Positions 8,266 to 16,497 of a stretch of 39,138 bases of DNA are shown here, one piece after another (positions within the stretch are counted from its first letter, which is position 1; each line of letters begins with the position of its first letter). Both the position numbers and the translations under genes were made by a program. Source of the stretch: Alteromonadaceae bacterium (GTDB lineage Bacteria > Pseudomonadota > Gammaproteobacteria > Enterobacterales > Alteromonadaceae). The DNA lies in the NCBI GenBank assembly GCA_027013165.1, contig JALUXV010000482.1, forward strand, positions 1-39,138, read 5' to 3'. The notes beneath the pieces were generated by a model. The model searched no databases. It was not told the DNA's origin and worked only from the letters and a program-made list of their open reading frames with translations.

Positions 8266-8673
8266 TTAAACTAACACAGAGTCATGTACAACAACCTTCT
8301 CCCACAGATGCCCGTAGTTTTCTACAAATGCGGTATGAAGGGGGTGAACTTGGTATTCATTTTGTGCTTCAACGCTATCAAAGTACATGAGTTCAAATAC
8401 ATTAAAACTGTTATCAACAACATCGCGTTTTTCCGTGTTGGCGGGTAGACCGATTTGTAGCGTTTTAATGGCGGGGATGGCGGAGAGTGTTTTCAATCCT
8501 GCGATGAGTAAATCGCGATCTTCTAGTGACTCCGGTTTCTTCAACCAAAAATAGACATTGTGAACCACTTGTCCACTCATAGCGTTAGGTGAATTAGTTT
8601 CAGTGCTCATGACTGTTGCGCTCGCTAGTGTAGCCGCGCCAGCGGCCATAAATGTTCTTCTTGAGATTGCCAT
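8266..8673 (-). CDS. Dabb (stress-responsive A/B barrel) domain protein with Tat signal
   Basis: A 135-residue protein. The N-terminus SRRTFMAAGAATLASA is a twin-arginine signal, so the protein is exported folded. The rest, from VVHNVYFWLKKPESLEDRDLL to VVHDSVLV, fits the Dabb fold, a dimeric ferredoxin-like barrel with an H-xV-xFxLK opening. Dabb proteins include enzymes and stress-induced proteins of unknown activity; no activity can be assigned here. It converges with mltD, the stops being 16 bases apart. A TAT-exported Dabb protein is uncommon but occurs in marine proteobacteria (recollection, not checked). Confidence 0.8.
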   Translation of the reverse strand: MAISRRTFMAAGAATLASATVMSTETNSPNAMSGQVVHNVYFWLKKPESLEDRDLLIAGLKTLSAIPAIKTLQIGLPANTEKRDVVDNSFNVFELMYFDSVEAQNEYQVHPLHTAFVENYGHLWEKVVVHDSVLV

Positions 8674-8740
8674 CTAATCCCTCGTCCTATTTGAACAGTG
8701 TGAATCATTGAATATCAAGTGAACATCATCGAAATGATGA

Positions 8741-8775
8741 CATTCACCGCTACTGCTTATTAGTAACGGTGAATG
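8741..8775 (-). terminator. Stem-loop after argA, possible arg operon terminator
   Basis: A 14-bp stem (8741-8754 with 8762-8775, CATTCACCG half-sites, one G-T mismatch) with a 7-base loop lies just past the argA stop. A second small hairpin CATCAT-CGAA-ATGATG is at 8724-8739. No U-run follows on the minus strand, so intrinsic termination is uncertain; it may instead protect the mRNA 3' end. Confidence 0.4.
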
Positions 8776-8794
8776 AAGCGGAGGTCAATACGCC

Positions 8795-10105
8795 TTAGAA
8801 TTTGAGCGTGAAAACTTTTGAATTACGTTGAAAGTTGTACAGCTCTTTTTTAACCGAAGGTAGAGCGGTAATGTCTGAAGGCTGAAAGCCTTGTTCTAAA
8901 AACCAGTGAGCTGTTACCGTGGTTAAAACGAATATCTCGTTAATACCAGATTGTTTTGCCCTCAGCTTAACTTCGTCGAGGATCCTTTCTCCGCGATTTT
9001 TACCGCGATAGTCAGGGTGTGTAGCGACACATGCTAGCTCAGCCGTACCATCTTCTGGATACAAGTAAAGCGCAGCACAAGCGATGATCATACCGTCGCG
9101 AACAATAACGATGAACTGGCTAATCTCGTTTTCAAGTCGTTCACGAGAGCGCTTCACCAAAATACCACTTTCTTCCAATGGCTTAATAAGCTTGAGAATA
9201 CCGCCCACATCATCGATAGTGGCGCTTCGGGTTTGCTCGTAATGGTGTTCCATGACCAAGGTACCAGTACCATCTCGAGTAAATAGCTCTTGAAGTAGAG
9301 CGCCGTCTTTCTCAAAGCTAATACAATGGGCCCGTGGTACACCAGCAGCCACACTGGTAGTAAGTGCACTAATGACTGACTCTTCTGTTTTAAGCCCTCC
9401 AGTAAAGTGAAGCTCTTCTAGCTGAGGGCGTTCGATGGTTCTCAGCAGTTTACTGTCAGTGCTAAAAATACCGTCGTAGTTCGAAAACACAATGAGTTTG
9501 TCAGCTTTAAGCGCCGTTGCCGCTTGGGTTGCCACATCTTCATGAGACAGGTTAAATACCTCTCCCGTAGAAGAATATCCCATGGGCGACAACAGAACGA
9601 TTGAACCATCGTTAAGGTGGTCGTTAATACCCACGGTATCCACTCGTCTGACTAACCCGGTGTTTTCAAAATCAATACCGTCGCGAACGCCCATTGGCTT
9701 GGCAACAACAAGATTGCCAGAGCACACCCGAATTTGCGCGCCGTGCATCGGTGAGTTAGGAAGCCCCATGGTGAGCAAAGCTTCTACCTGAGAGCGCACC
9801 GAACCTGCGGCGTCTTTCACGCACTCTAGGGTTTGCTTATCGGTAATGCGTACTCGGTCGACAAATCGCCCTTCGATATTGCGCAATGCAACTCGTTGAT
9901 CGATTTGCGGACGGGCACCATGTACCACAACCACCCTAACACCTAAGCTATTGAGCAGCGCTATATCGTGAATAATATTGGGAAAGTTTGGATGCTCGAT
10001 GGCCTCACCACCGAACATCAGTACAAAGGTTTTTCCACGATGGGCATTAATGTAAGGCAGTGAACTGCGAAACAACTTAATGCCATCTTGATGACCTAAC
10101 ACCAT
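8795..10105 (-). CDS. argA: Amino-acid N-acetyltransferase (N-acetylglutamate synthase)
   Basis: First step of arginine synthesis: acetyl-CoA plus glutamate to N-acetylglutamate. The 436 residues hold an N-terminal amino-acid-kinase-like domain (FVLMFGGEAIEHPNF, VVVVHGARPQIDQR, LLSPMGYSSTGEVFNL) that binds arginine in this family, and a C-terminal GNAT domain (ELACVATHPDYRGKNRGERIL, the acetyl-CoA loop; then HWFLEQGF). Length matches E. coli ArgA (443). It is the last gene of the argCBFGHA run, 6 bases after argH. Many related genera carry instead an ArgH with a fused acetyltransferase domain; here ArgA is a separate full-length protein. Expected to be feedback-inhibited by arginine and repressed by ArgR through the upstream ARG boxes. 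Confidence 0.95.
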   Translation of the reverse strand: MVLGHQDGIKLFRSSLPYINAHRGKTFVLMFGGEAIEHPNFPNIIHDIALLNSLGVRVVVVHGARPQIDQRVALRNIEGRFVDRVRITDKQTLECVKDAAGSVRSQVEALLTMGLPNSPMHGAQIRVCSGNLVVAKPMGVRDGIDFENTGLVRRVDTVGINDHLNDGSIVLLSPMGYSSTGEVFNLSHEDVATQAATALKADKLIVFSNYDGIFSTDSKLLRTIERPQLEELHFTGGLKTEESVISALTTSVAAGVPRAHCISFEKDGALLQELFTRDGTGTLVMEHHYEQTRSATIDDVGGILKLIKPLEESGILVKRSRERLENEISQFIVIVRDGMIIACAALYLYPEDGTAELACVATHPDYRGKNRGERILDEVKLRAKQSGINEIFVLTTVTAHWFLEQGFQPSDITALPSVKKELYNFQRNSKVFTLKF

Positions 10106-10111
10106 AATCGA

Positions 10112-11494
10112 TTAACCCAGTTTATCCAGTGCTTCCAGTTCTTGATACAGTGCTTTGGTGACTGTTTCCTTACTGGTACCACCTAGAATATTTCTTTGGT
10201 TTACACCAAATTCCAATTGCAATACTGGGTAGACATCGTCTTCGATTTTATCGCAAATACTTTGTAGGTCTTCCAGTGGTAAGTCCTCGATTGCACACCC
10301 TTTTTCAAGAGCGTATACCACCACCTGACCCGAAATATCATGCCCTGTTCTAAACGGAATACCTTTACCAACCAAGTAGTCGGCGAGTTCTGTAGCATTG
10401 GCATAACCCTGTGTTGCTGCTTCACGACAGCGAGCCTCGTTTAGCTGTAGCGAATCGAGTACTTCACTGGCAATACACAAACAGATATGCCATTGGTTAA
10501 CGGTATCGATGGCACCTTCTTTGTCTTCTTGCATGTCTTTGTTGTACGCAAGTGGAAGACCTTTCATGGTAACGAGCAAGCCCTGAAGCGCACCAAATAC
10601 ACGTCCACATTTACCACGCATTAGCTCAAGGGCATCTGGGTTTTTCTTCTGTGGCATCAGTGATGAACCAGAAGTCACACTGTCGCCGAGTTGAAGGAAA
10701 CCTGCCTCGCCTGAGTTGTAGAAAATCATGTCTTCTGCAAGACGAGATAAATGCATCATGCTAGTGCTCGCGGTGAACAACAGCTCAAGAACGAAGTCTC
10801 TGTCTGAGACTGCATCTAAACTGTTCAAGCACGGACTTGTAAAACCTAGTGCCTCGGCAATGGCATCGCGGTCCACGGGGTATGTGGTTCCTGCCAATGC
10901 ACCTGAACCCAGCGGGCATTGGTTTAGGCGCTTTTTAGCGTCATCTAGACGGCTAAGGTCACGCTTAAACATTTCCACATAGGCTAAACACCAATGTGCA
11001 AAGTGGATGGGCTGTGCGCGTTGCAAGTGGGTGTAACCAGGAATGATCGCTTCTTGGTGACGGCTCGCCGCGCTCAGTAAAGAGCGAATAACACCAATGA
11101 TATCTTCGCGTAGCGACTCAATGTGCTCGCGCACCCACAAACGAAAGTCTGTGGCCACTTGATCATTACGGCTTCTGCCAGTGTGTAGCTTACGGCCAAT
11201 ATCGCCAAGTTGTTCGATCAAGGCTGCTTCTACAAAGCTGTGAATGTCTTCTTCCGCTGAACTTGCGAAGTCTAAAGTGCCGTCTTCTGCTTGTTGCTTT
11301 AACGAAGACAACACTGATTCCAACTGTGCTTGTTCGTCATCAGTCAGCACACCCGCTTTATTGAGTGCTCTAGACCAAATAATCGACCCGTGAATGTCCT
11401 GACTTGCCATTACTTGATCGAATGGCAGTGAATCATTCACTTGCTTGAACATACTGCTTGAGCCTGATGTAAAACGACCGCCCCACAATGCCAT
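10112..11494 (-). CDS. argH: Argininosuccinate lyase
   Basis: Splits argininosuccinate into arginine and fumarate, the last arginine step. The 460-residue length and the fumarase/aspartase superfamily signature GSSLMPQKKNPD are diagnostic; LHTGRSRNDQVATD near residue 115 is the conserved ArgH block and TGHDISGQVV the C-terminal one. There is no C-terminal acetyltransferase extension as found in ArgH(A) fusions. It starts with MALWGGRF, the usual N-terminus, with AAGGAGTAAC upstream. It sits between argG (10-base gap) and argA (6-base gap), fitting a single transcript. Confidence 0.97.
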   Translation of the reverse strand: MALWGGRFTSGSSSMFKQVNDSLPFDQVMASQDIHGSIIWSRALNKAGVLTDDEQAQLESVLSSLKQQAEDGTLDFASSAEEDIHSFVEAALIEQLGDIGRKLHTGRSRNDQVATDFRLWVREHIESLREDIIGVIRSLLSAASRHQEAIIPGYTHLQRAQPIHFAHWCLAYVEMFKRDLSRLDDAKKRLNQCPLGSGALAGTTYPVDRDAIAEALGFTSPCLNSLDAVSDRDFVLELLFTASTSMMHLSRLAEDMIFYNSGEAGFLQLGDSVTSGSSLMPQKKNPDALELMRGKCGRVFGALQGLLVTMKGLPLAYNKDMQEDKEGAIDTVNQWHICLCIASEVLDSLQLNEARCREAATQGYANATELADYLVGKGIPFRTGHDISGQVVVYALEKGCAIEDLPLEDLQSICDKIEDDVYPVLQLEFGVNQRNILGGTSKETVTKALYQELEALDKLG

Positions 11495-11504
11495 GTGTTA
11501 CTCC

Positions 11505-12710
11505 TTAACCTTGATCTTTTAACGCGTTGATTCTGCTTGATAGGCTGAATAAGCGAATAAAGCCTTCTGCGTGTTTTTGGTCGTAAACGTCGTCCGCACC
11601 AAAAGTGGCAAAGTCTTCAGAGTACAAGCTGTTCGGTGATTGACGTTGAGTCACTGTTGCTTGACCTTTGTATAGCTTCACTACAATTTCACCAGTGACT
11701 TTTTTCGCAAACGATGCAGCGCCGGCTAATAGAGCGTCATTCAATGCAGTAAACCAACGGCCGTCATACATCACATGTGAAAACTCAAGGCCAATTTGTT
11801 CACGGTATTTTAGTGCAGCTTTATCTAGCACCATGGTTTCAAGGGCTTTGTATGCTTTTAGTAATACAGTACCGCCGGGAGTTTCGTAGCAACCACGAGA
11901 CTTCATGCCCACGAGGCGGTTTTCAACGATATCGATTCTGCCTACGCCGTGTGCTGAAGCAATGGTATTCAGTTTTACCAGCGATTGATAAGGGGACAGT
12001 GCCTCACCGTTAACGTGAGTGAGTCTGCCTTCGTCAAAAGTTAGGCTCACACGCTCTGGTGTATCAGGCGCATCTTCTGGATCCACAGTCATAGTCCAAA
12101 TTTGCTTGGTAGGCTCTTGCCATGGATCTTCCAGCTCTCCGCCTTCATGAGAAATATGCCATGCATTGGCATCTCGGCTATAAATCTTAGTGGCAGACGC
12201 TGTTGTCGCGATATTGCGCTCAGCAAGATAGTCAAGTAGGTCTTCACGAGAAACCATATCCCACTCACGCCACGGCGCAATCACCGTCAAATCTGGTGCA
12301 AGTGCCGCAAAGGTGCTTTCAAAACGCACTTGATCATTACCTTTACCGGTACAACCGTGACACAGGGCATCAGCGCCGACTTTACGTGCCACTTCAACCT
12401 GTGCTTTAGCAATAACTGGGCGCGCCATTGACGTGCCTAGTAGGTACTCACCTTCGTACACCGCACCTGTAGTAATCGTCGGGTAAATATATTCACTGAC
12501 GAATTCTTCTTTGAGATCCATGATGTAGCATTCGCTAGCACCTGAGGCGATAGCTTTTTCGTGCAAGCCCTCAAGTTCTTCGTCACCCTGACCTACATCA
12601 GCGGCAAAGGCCACAACTTCACATCCGTAGTTTTCTTTTAACCATGGAATGATGGCTGAGGTGTCCAATCCGCCGGAATACGCCAGCACGATTTTATTTA
12701 CTTTTTTCAA
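11505..12710 (-). CDS. argG: Argininosuccinate synthase
   Basis: Joins citrulline and aspartate with ATP to argininosuccinate. The N-terminus [19 protein letters not shown] holds the PP-loop SGGLDTS that binds [18 protein letters not shown] is the citrulline/aspartate block. The 401-residue length is that of the shorter ArgG type (as in Bacillus and vibrios), not the about 447-residue E. coli type. It lies 11 bases after argF and 10 before argH. Confidence 0.97.
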   Translation of the reverse strand: MKKVNKIVLAYSGGLDTSAIIPWLKENYGCEVVAFAADVGQGDEELEGLHEKAIASGASECYIMDLKEEFVSEYIYPTITTGAVYEGEYLLGTSMARPVIAKAQVEVARKVGADALCHGCTGKGNDQVRFESTFAALAPDLTVIAPWREWDMVSREDLLDYLAERNIATTASATKIYSRDANAWHISHEGGELEDPWQEPTKQIWTMTVDPEDAPDTPERVSLTFDEGRLTHVNGEALSPYQSLVKLNTIASAHGVGRIDIVENRLVGMKSRGCYETPGGTVLLKAYKALETMVLDKAALKYREQIGLEFSHVMYDGRWFTALNDALLAGAASFAKKVTGEIVVKLYKGQATVTQRQSPNSLYSEDFATFGADDVYDQKHAEGFIRLFSLSSRINALKDQG

Positions 12711-12721
12711 CGTTCTGTCTC

Positions 12722-13636
12722 CTATTTCGCACCGAGTAAGTGAGTTAATATGGCGTTTTGCCCATGCATTCTGTTTTCTGCTTGAGGCATTAACAGTGAC
12801 TTGTCACCGTCGATAAGGGCACTGGTGATTTCTAAGTCACGGTGTGCCGGTTGGCAGTGCATCACATGAGTTGCGCCAGTTAACGTCATCAGTGCGTCGT
12901 TAACTTGGTATGGCATAAATTTGTCTTTAATGGTGGCCAGTGGGGTATCGTCACCCATAGACAACCAGGTATCAGCGTAAATAACGTTGGCACCTTTTGC
13001 GGCATCAACACTGTTGCTTACCGTAATACTCGCGCCGGTTTTAGCCGCAAGGGTGGTTGCGTGTGCAACAATTTCCGCATCTGGCTCATGACCTTCTGGC
13101 GTTACCACAACTTGGTTACAGCCCAATAGTGCGCCAACAATCAACAGTGAATGAGTCACATTGTTACCGTCACCCACATAGGCCATGGTAAGCCCTTTGG
13201 TTTGGCCAAATTGCTCGTACATGGTGAGGTAATCAGCCAGCCCTTGGCAAGGGTGATATTTGTCACACAGTGCATTAATCACTGGAATGTTGGCCGCTGT
13301 AGAAAACTGCTCTAATGTAGAGTGAGAAAATACCCGAGCGACAATAGCGTCGGCCCAGCATGATAGGTTAGCCGCCATATCGACTGCATCTTCTCTACCT
13401 GCTAGCTTACCTGCTTGGCTATCAAGATAAACCATATGGCCGCCAAGCTTATTAATACCAATATCAAAGCTGACTCGAGTTCGCAGTGAAGGTTTCTCAA
13501 ACAGGGCTACAATCGACTTACCAGCCAGTACTTGGCTATAACTAGCGGGTGATTGTTTGATGGTGACGGCAAGTTCCAATAGATCTGCCATAGCCTCTGG
13601 GGTCCAGTTGGCAAAGGTCAACAAGTCCTGTTTCAT
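12722..13636 (-). CDS. argF: Ornithine carbamoyltransferase
   Basis: Forms citrulline from ornithine and carbamoyl phosphate. The carbamoyl-phosphate loop reads [10 protein letters not shown] (S-x-R-T-R), the ornithine loop is present as DTWLSMGDD, and the catalytic cysteine is in HCQPAHR. Most anabolic enzymes have HCLP there and STRTR in the first loop, so this copy carries Leu-to-Gln and Thr-to-Leu variants that I recall from other marine gammaproteobacteria. The SMG loop argues for ornithine rather than N-acetylornithine as substrate. 304 residues is normal. It overlaps argB by 4 bases. Confidence 0.95.
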   Translation of the reverse strand: MKQDLLTFANWTPEAMADLLELAVTIKQSPASYSQVLAGKSIVALFEKPSLRTRVSFDIGINKLGGHMVYLDSQAGKLAGREDAVDMAANLSCWADAIVARVFSHSTLEQFSTAANIPVINALCDKYHPCQGLADYLTMYEQFGQTKGLTMAYVGDGNNVTHSLLIVGALLGCNQVVVTPEGHEPDAEIVAHATTLAAKTGASITVSNSVDAAKGANVIYADTWLSMGDDTPLATIKDKFMPYQVNDALMTLTGATHVMHCQPAHRDLEITSALIDGDKSLLMPQAENRMHGQNAILTHLLGAK

Positions 13637-14445
13637 AATGCTTCTCCTGAGTCATCTCCTGATGAGGTAGTCGGGGTAGGTGGAACGATTTTTGTTCCAG
13701 TCGTGTTGTTTAAAATGTCCGAGATACTCGCAACCCAACTGGCAATAATAACTGGGCGTGCAAGGGTGATAGCCGACTGCATGGCCGCGTCTACCTTGAC
13801 TTTCATTCCGTCAAGAATAACGCCAGCATCGCAATATTGCGCAATAGATGCTTCATCTAGCTCGGGGATTAGTACCTTATCACCATCGAGTACACCTTCT
13901 ACATTCGACAGTAGTAGTAGGTCGGCATCGAGTAACTCTGCAATGACCGTTGCAGCTTGGTCGGCATTAATATTGAGAAGACGACCACACGAGGTACTGC
14001 CAATAGAGCTAATAATAGGGAGCGCTGCTTGCGCGAGTACATGCTTAAGAAAGGCACTTTCACCAGCGCTAGGTGTACCGACTGCACCGTACTTTTCGTC
14101 AAGCACTTGGCATTGAATCATATTGCCGTCGAGTAAAGATAAACCCACTGGCACAATGCCGGTAGATATTGCTGCGGCACATAGTTGTTTGTTTGCGGTA
14201 CCAGCTAACGCTCCACAGATGTACGGCATTTGATTGTCGGGGGTTACGCGCAGTCCGTCGAGTTTTTCGCTGACTAAACCCAAGTCGGCCATTAATGATT
14301 CAACCATAGGACCGCCACCGTGAACAATGACTACGGGCCTCTGTTCGCGAATACTGTGAATGCTATTAAAAAGCGCGGTCATTGCCGCAGCATCATCAAG
14401 TAGTGCACCACCCACTTTAATGACTAAAGGCGCTCTGCTTATCAT
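13633..14445 (-). CDS. argB: Acetylglutamate kinase
   Basis: Phosphorylates N-acetylglutamate. The 270-residue amino-acid kinase fold shows [12 protein letters not shown] at the N-terminus, [14 protein letters not shown] for the phosphate loop, and [11 protein letters not shown] and MKVKVDAA toward the C-terminus. It is about 12 residues longer than E. coli ArgB, with a proline/threonine/serine-rich tail ([16 protein letters not shown]) that looks disordered. It overlaps argC upstream and argF downstream by 4 bases each, so translation is coupled. It lacks the long N-terminal helix of arginine-sensitive hexameric kinases, so feedback control is more likely at ArgA. Confidence 0.96.
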   Translation of the reverse strand: MISRAPLVIKVGGALLDDAAAMTALFNSIHSIREQRPVVIVHGGGPMVESLMADLGLVSEKLDGLRVTPDNQMPYICGALAGTANKQLCAAAISTGIVPVGLSLLDGNMIQCQVLDEKYGAVGTPSAGESAFLKHVLAQAALPIISSIGSTSCGRLLNINADQAATVIAELLDADLLLLSNVEGVLDGDKVLIPELDEASIAQYCDAGVILDGMKVKVDAAMQSAITLARPVIIASWVASISDILNNTTGTKIVPPTPTTSSGDDSGEAL

Positions 14446-15455
14446 GTAACTAATCCTTGTTCAGACGGTTTTCCAATCATCAGGTTAGCACATTGTACGG
14501 CTTGTGAAGCAGCGCCTTTCATCACATTGTCGATAGCTGAGGTGATAACCGCATAGCCAGAGGTTTCATCAACTTTCCAATGCACATCAACAAAGGGGGT
14601 ATGAGCAACATCATCGATCTTTGGAAAGCTGTCTCTCAATCTGACAATCGACGATGATTGATACGCTGCTGAGAATGCCTGATTAACGTCTTGGCTAGTT
14701 GTGCCTTGAGCAAGTTTAACGGTAACCGTGGCAAGAATGCCGCGCTTAAAGTTACCAAGGTGTGGCGTAAAGATAACTGGCGTACCTAAGTATGCTTCAA
14801 TTTCCGGTGTGTGACGGTGACCCATTACGCCGTATGCTTGTAAGCTCACCTCATAAAAACTGGTAGTTAAGCTGGCTTTTCTGCCTGCACCAGATACGCC
14901 TGAAACGGCGTTAATCACTGGGCGAACCCCAGAGTCTAATAGATTGCTTTCCATCAAAGGCTTCAATGCCGTTAAGCTCGCTGTGGGGTAGCACCCGGGT
15001 ACCGCTATTATGCTAGCGTCTGCAATGTCAGACGAGTACCACTCGGCTAAACCATATACGGCTTTCGATAAGCTTTTTTCTGCGGTGTGGGCAAAGCCAT
15101 AAAATGCAGAAAATACATTTACATCTTTAATTCTAAAAGCGCCTGATAAATCGAGAATCCTTGCTTTTCCACTCGACAAACTGTCCATCCAGTCGTGACT
15201 AGCTTCATGAGGTGTCGCTAAAAAAACAAAATCCATCTCTTGCGCAAGCTGGTTCAGCACGTTGTCGTTTACCGGAGTTAAAACGTAGGGTAAATGAGCA
15301 ACGTTGCCATGTAGCGCACTGATTGGCTTGTGAGCATCTGCGCTGTTTTCGCTGACATATGTACCGCTTAATACAAAGTCAGGGTGTTGATGAATTAACT
15401 GAACTAACTGTGCCCCTGTGTACCCACTGGCGCCAATAATAGAAACCTTGTGCAT
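14442..15455 (-). CDS. argC: N-acetyl-gamma-glutamyl-phosphate reductase
   Basis: NADPH-dependent reduction of acetylglutamyl phosphate to the semialdehyde. The N-terminal nucleotide-binding motif is [17 protein letters not shown] and the active-site cysteine lies in [18 protein letters not shown] is the third conserved block. 337 residues is standard. It is the first recognised gene of the arginine operon. The start ATG at 15453-15455 is preceded by an A/T-rich stretch without a clear Shine-Dalgarno. argE, which faces argC in many gammaproteobacteria, is not here, and argD is absent from the window. Confidence 0.96.
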   Translation of the reverse strand: MHKVSIIGASGYTGAQLVQLIHQHPDFVLSGTYVSENSADAHKPISALHGNVAHLPYVLTPVNDNVLNQLAQEMDFVFLATPHEASHDWMDSLSSGKARILDLSGAFRIKDVNVFSAFYGFAHTAEKSLSKAVYGLAEWYSSDIADASIIAVPGCYPTASLTALKPLMESNLLDSGVRPVINAVSGVSGAGRKASLTTSFYEVSLQAYGVMGHRHTPEIEAYLGTPVIFTPHLGNFKRGILATVTVKLAQGTTSQDVNQAFSAAYQSSSIVRLRDSFPKIDDVAHTPFVDVHWKVDETSGYAVITSAIDNVMKGAASQAVQCANLMIGKPSEQGLVT

Positions 15456-15484
15456 AATTAATCTTTTTTATAAATAGAAAAAAA

Positions 15485-15655
15485 TCACTTTTTACCTTTG
15501 TAAACTGATTGGGCGTAATGCGCGCCAAAACTAGACCACATTACAAAGGTAAAAAGTGTGCTACCGCAAATGAGCGACCAAGCACGAACGTCGTCGAGCA
15601 TGGTGCTGTGTGTAGCCAGCCAGGGGAGAAGTAAAATGATGTAAAAAACGCTCAA
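15485..15655 (-). CDS. Possible small membrane protein in the argC leader
   Basis: A minus-strand frame upstream of argC encodes 56 residues from a TTG at 15653-15655 to TGA at 15485-15487. It reads like protein: LSVFYIILLLPWLA, then LDDVRAW, then SLICGSTLFTFVMWSSFGA and a basic end YKGKK, that is two hydrophobic segments joined by a polar loop. The frame stays open a further 11 codons upstream but has no ATG or GTG start, and no clear ribosome site was found. It lies between the ARG boxes and argC on the same strand. It may be a real non-ATG gene, a remnant, or chance. Its last codons form one arm of an 18-bp inverted repeat. Confidence 0.35.
   Translation of the reverse strand: MSVFYIILLLPWLATHSTMLDDVRAWSLICGSTLFTFVMWSSFGAHYAQSVYKGKK
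15486..15558. repeat. Perfect 18-bp inverted repeat in the argC leader
   Basis: CACTTTTTACCTTTGTAA at 15486-15503 is exactly the reverse complement of 15541-15558, with 37 bases between. On the arg transcript the hairpin is followed at once by ATTTTTTTC, so it has the form of an AT-rich intrinsic terminator or attenuator about 30 bases before the argC start. The repeat includes the end of the small ORF at 15485-15655. No attenuator of this kind is known to me for argC. Confidence 0.6.
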
Positions 15656-15754
15656 TCTTAACCACGTGAGCGCAGCATGGTGAAATCATTGTCATGTCCT
15701 GTATACCAACCAACATATAAGTCGGATGCTTTAACCGCTTGCTAGTCTACACTC

Positions 15755-15772
15755 ATTGAATATTTATTCAAT
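15755..15772. promoter_or_regulatory. ARG box 1 (ArgR operator)
   Basis: ATTGAATATTTATTCAAT matches the ArgR consensus TGAATwwwwATTCA at every conserved position (15757-15770). With the second box 3 bp away it forms the tandem arrangement bound by an ArgR hexamer. It sits 300 bp upstream of argC and 150 bp upstream of mgsA; the arginine operon is the obvious target. Confidence 0.85.
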
Positions 15773-15775
15773 ATT

Positions 15776-15793
15776 AATGTATAAATATTTTAA
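15776..15793. promoter_or_regulatory. ARG box 2 (weaker ArgR operator)
   Basis: AATGTATAAATATTTTAA matches 11 of the 14 core positions of the ARG box consensus and is separated from box 1 by exactly 3 bp, the standard spacing of paired ARG boxes. The region is AT-rich and probably contains the minus-strand arg promoter, but I could not fix its -35 and -10. Confidence 0.65.
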
Positions 15794-15848
15794 CTTAACT
15801 TTCGTATAAGTTATTTATCCATCATATAGAGTAAGTTGTGACAGAATG

Positions 15849-15877
15849 TTGACAACGAATAAGAATAAACTGAACAT
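15849..15877 (+). promoter_or_regulatory. Putative mgsA promoter
   Basis: A perfect TTGACA at 15849-15854 is followed after 17 bp by GAACAT, a weak -10. The predicted start near 15884 would leave a leader of about 40 bases before the mgsA ATG, which has the strong ribosome site AAGGCGGAG. Confidence 0.4.
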
Positions 15878-15922
15878 TTAGAGCTTGAAAAAACGAATGA
15901 TTTCTAATTAAAAGGCGGAGTA

Positions 15923-16333
15923 ATGGGAAAGTTAACTGTGGCGCTAGTTGCACACGATCACAAAAAGCCAGAGTTACTAGCTTGGGTGAAAAAACATCAG
16001 GACGTAATGGCCCAGTGTAATTTAGTAGGCACAGGAACTACGGGGGGAATGATTCACGACGAAACGGGCTTGCCTGTAAAACGCTTTAAAAGTGGTCCCC
16101 TCGGTGGCGATCAACAAATAGGTGCGCTAATTGCTGAAAACGAGTTAGATGCGCTGTTCTTTTTCTGGGACCCTCTTAATCCTGCACCACATGATCCAGA
16201 TGTTAAAGCCCTGCTTCGCTTGTGTTCTGTTTGGAATGTTCCTGTAGCTTGTACACCGGCAACGGCCGATTTAGTAGTTACATCCCCTTGGTTTTTGTCT
16301 CCTGACTATAAACCGGCTAAACCCTCGTTCTAA
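15923..16333 (+). CDS. mgsA: Methylglyoxal synthase
   Basis: Converts dihydroxyacetone phosphate to methylglyoxal and phosphate, a bypass of lower glycolysis used under phosphate limitation. The 136 residues are slightly shorter than E. coli MgsA (152) mainly at the N-terminus. Conserved blocks are [19 protein letters not shown] for phosphate binding, [16 protein letters not shown] with the catalytic aspartate, and [20 protein letters not shown] with the catalytic His/Asp pair. The ATG has AAGGCGGAG 4 bases upstream. It stands alone, divergent from the arginine operon. Confidence 0.96.
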   Translation: MGKLTVALVAHDHKKPELLAWVKKHQDVMAQCNLVGTGTTGGMIHDETGLPVKRFKSGPLGGDQQIGALIAENELDALFFFWDPLNPAPHDPDVKALLRLCSVWNVPVACTPATADLVVTSPWFLSPDYKPAKPSF

Positions 16334-16365
16334 CGCCGACGTTCACGTCTGTATTTTTGCGTAAT

Positions 16366-16404
16366 GGTGCTGTGAGTTTGAGAATGAATTAAGGGTACAG
16401 CACC
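16366..16404 (+). terminator. Weak stem-loop after mgsA
   Basis: GGTGCTGT at 16366-16373 pairs with ACAGCACC at 16397-16404 across a 23-base loop, 33 bases past the mgsA stop. There is no U-run behind it, so it is only a possible terminator. Confidence 0.25.
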
Positions 16405-16497
16405 CATACTCTTTAGATGGTGTGATTTAGCAAAAAATAAACAATCATTTCCATAAACTTATCTATGCTTACTGTGAGGTAATCAATAGTTAGGATT

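Noticed and set aside
13703..14116. A 137-residue plus-strand frame inside argB
   Set aside because: Fully antisense to argB, serine-rich low-complexity product typical of reverse-strand shadows.
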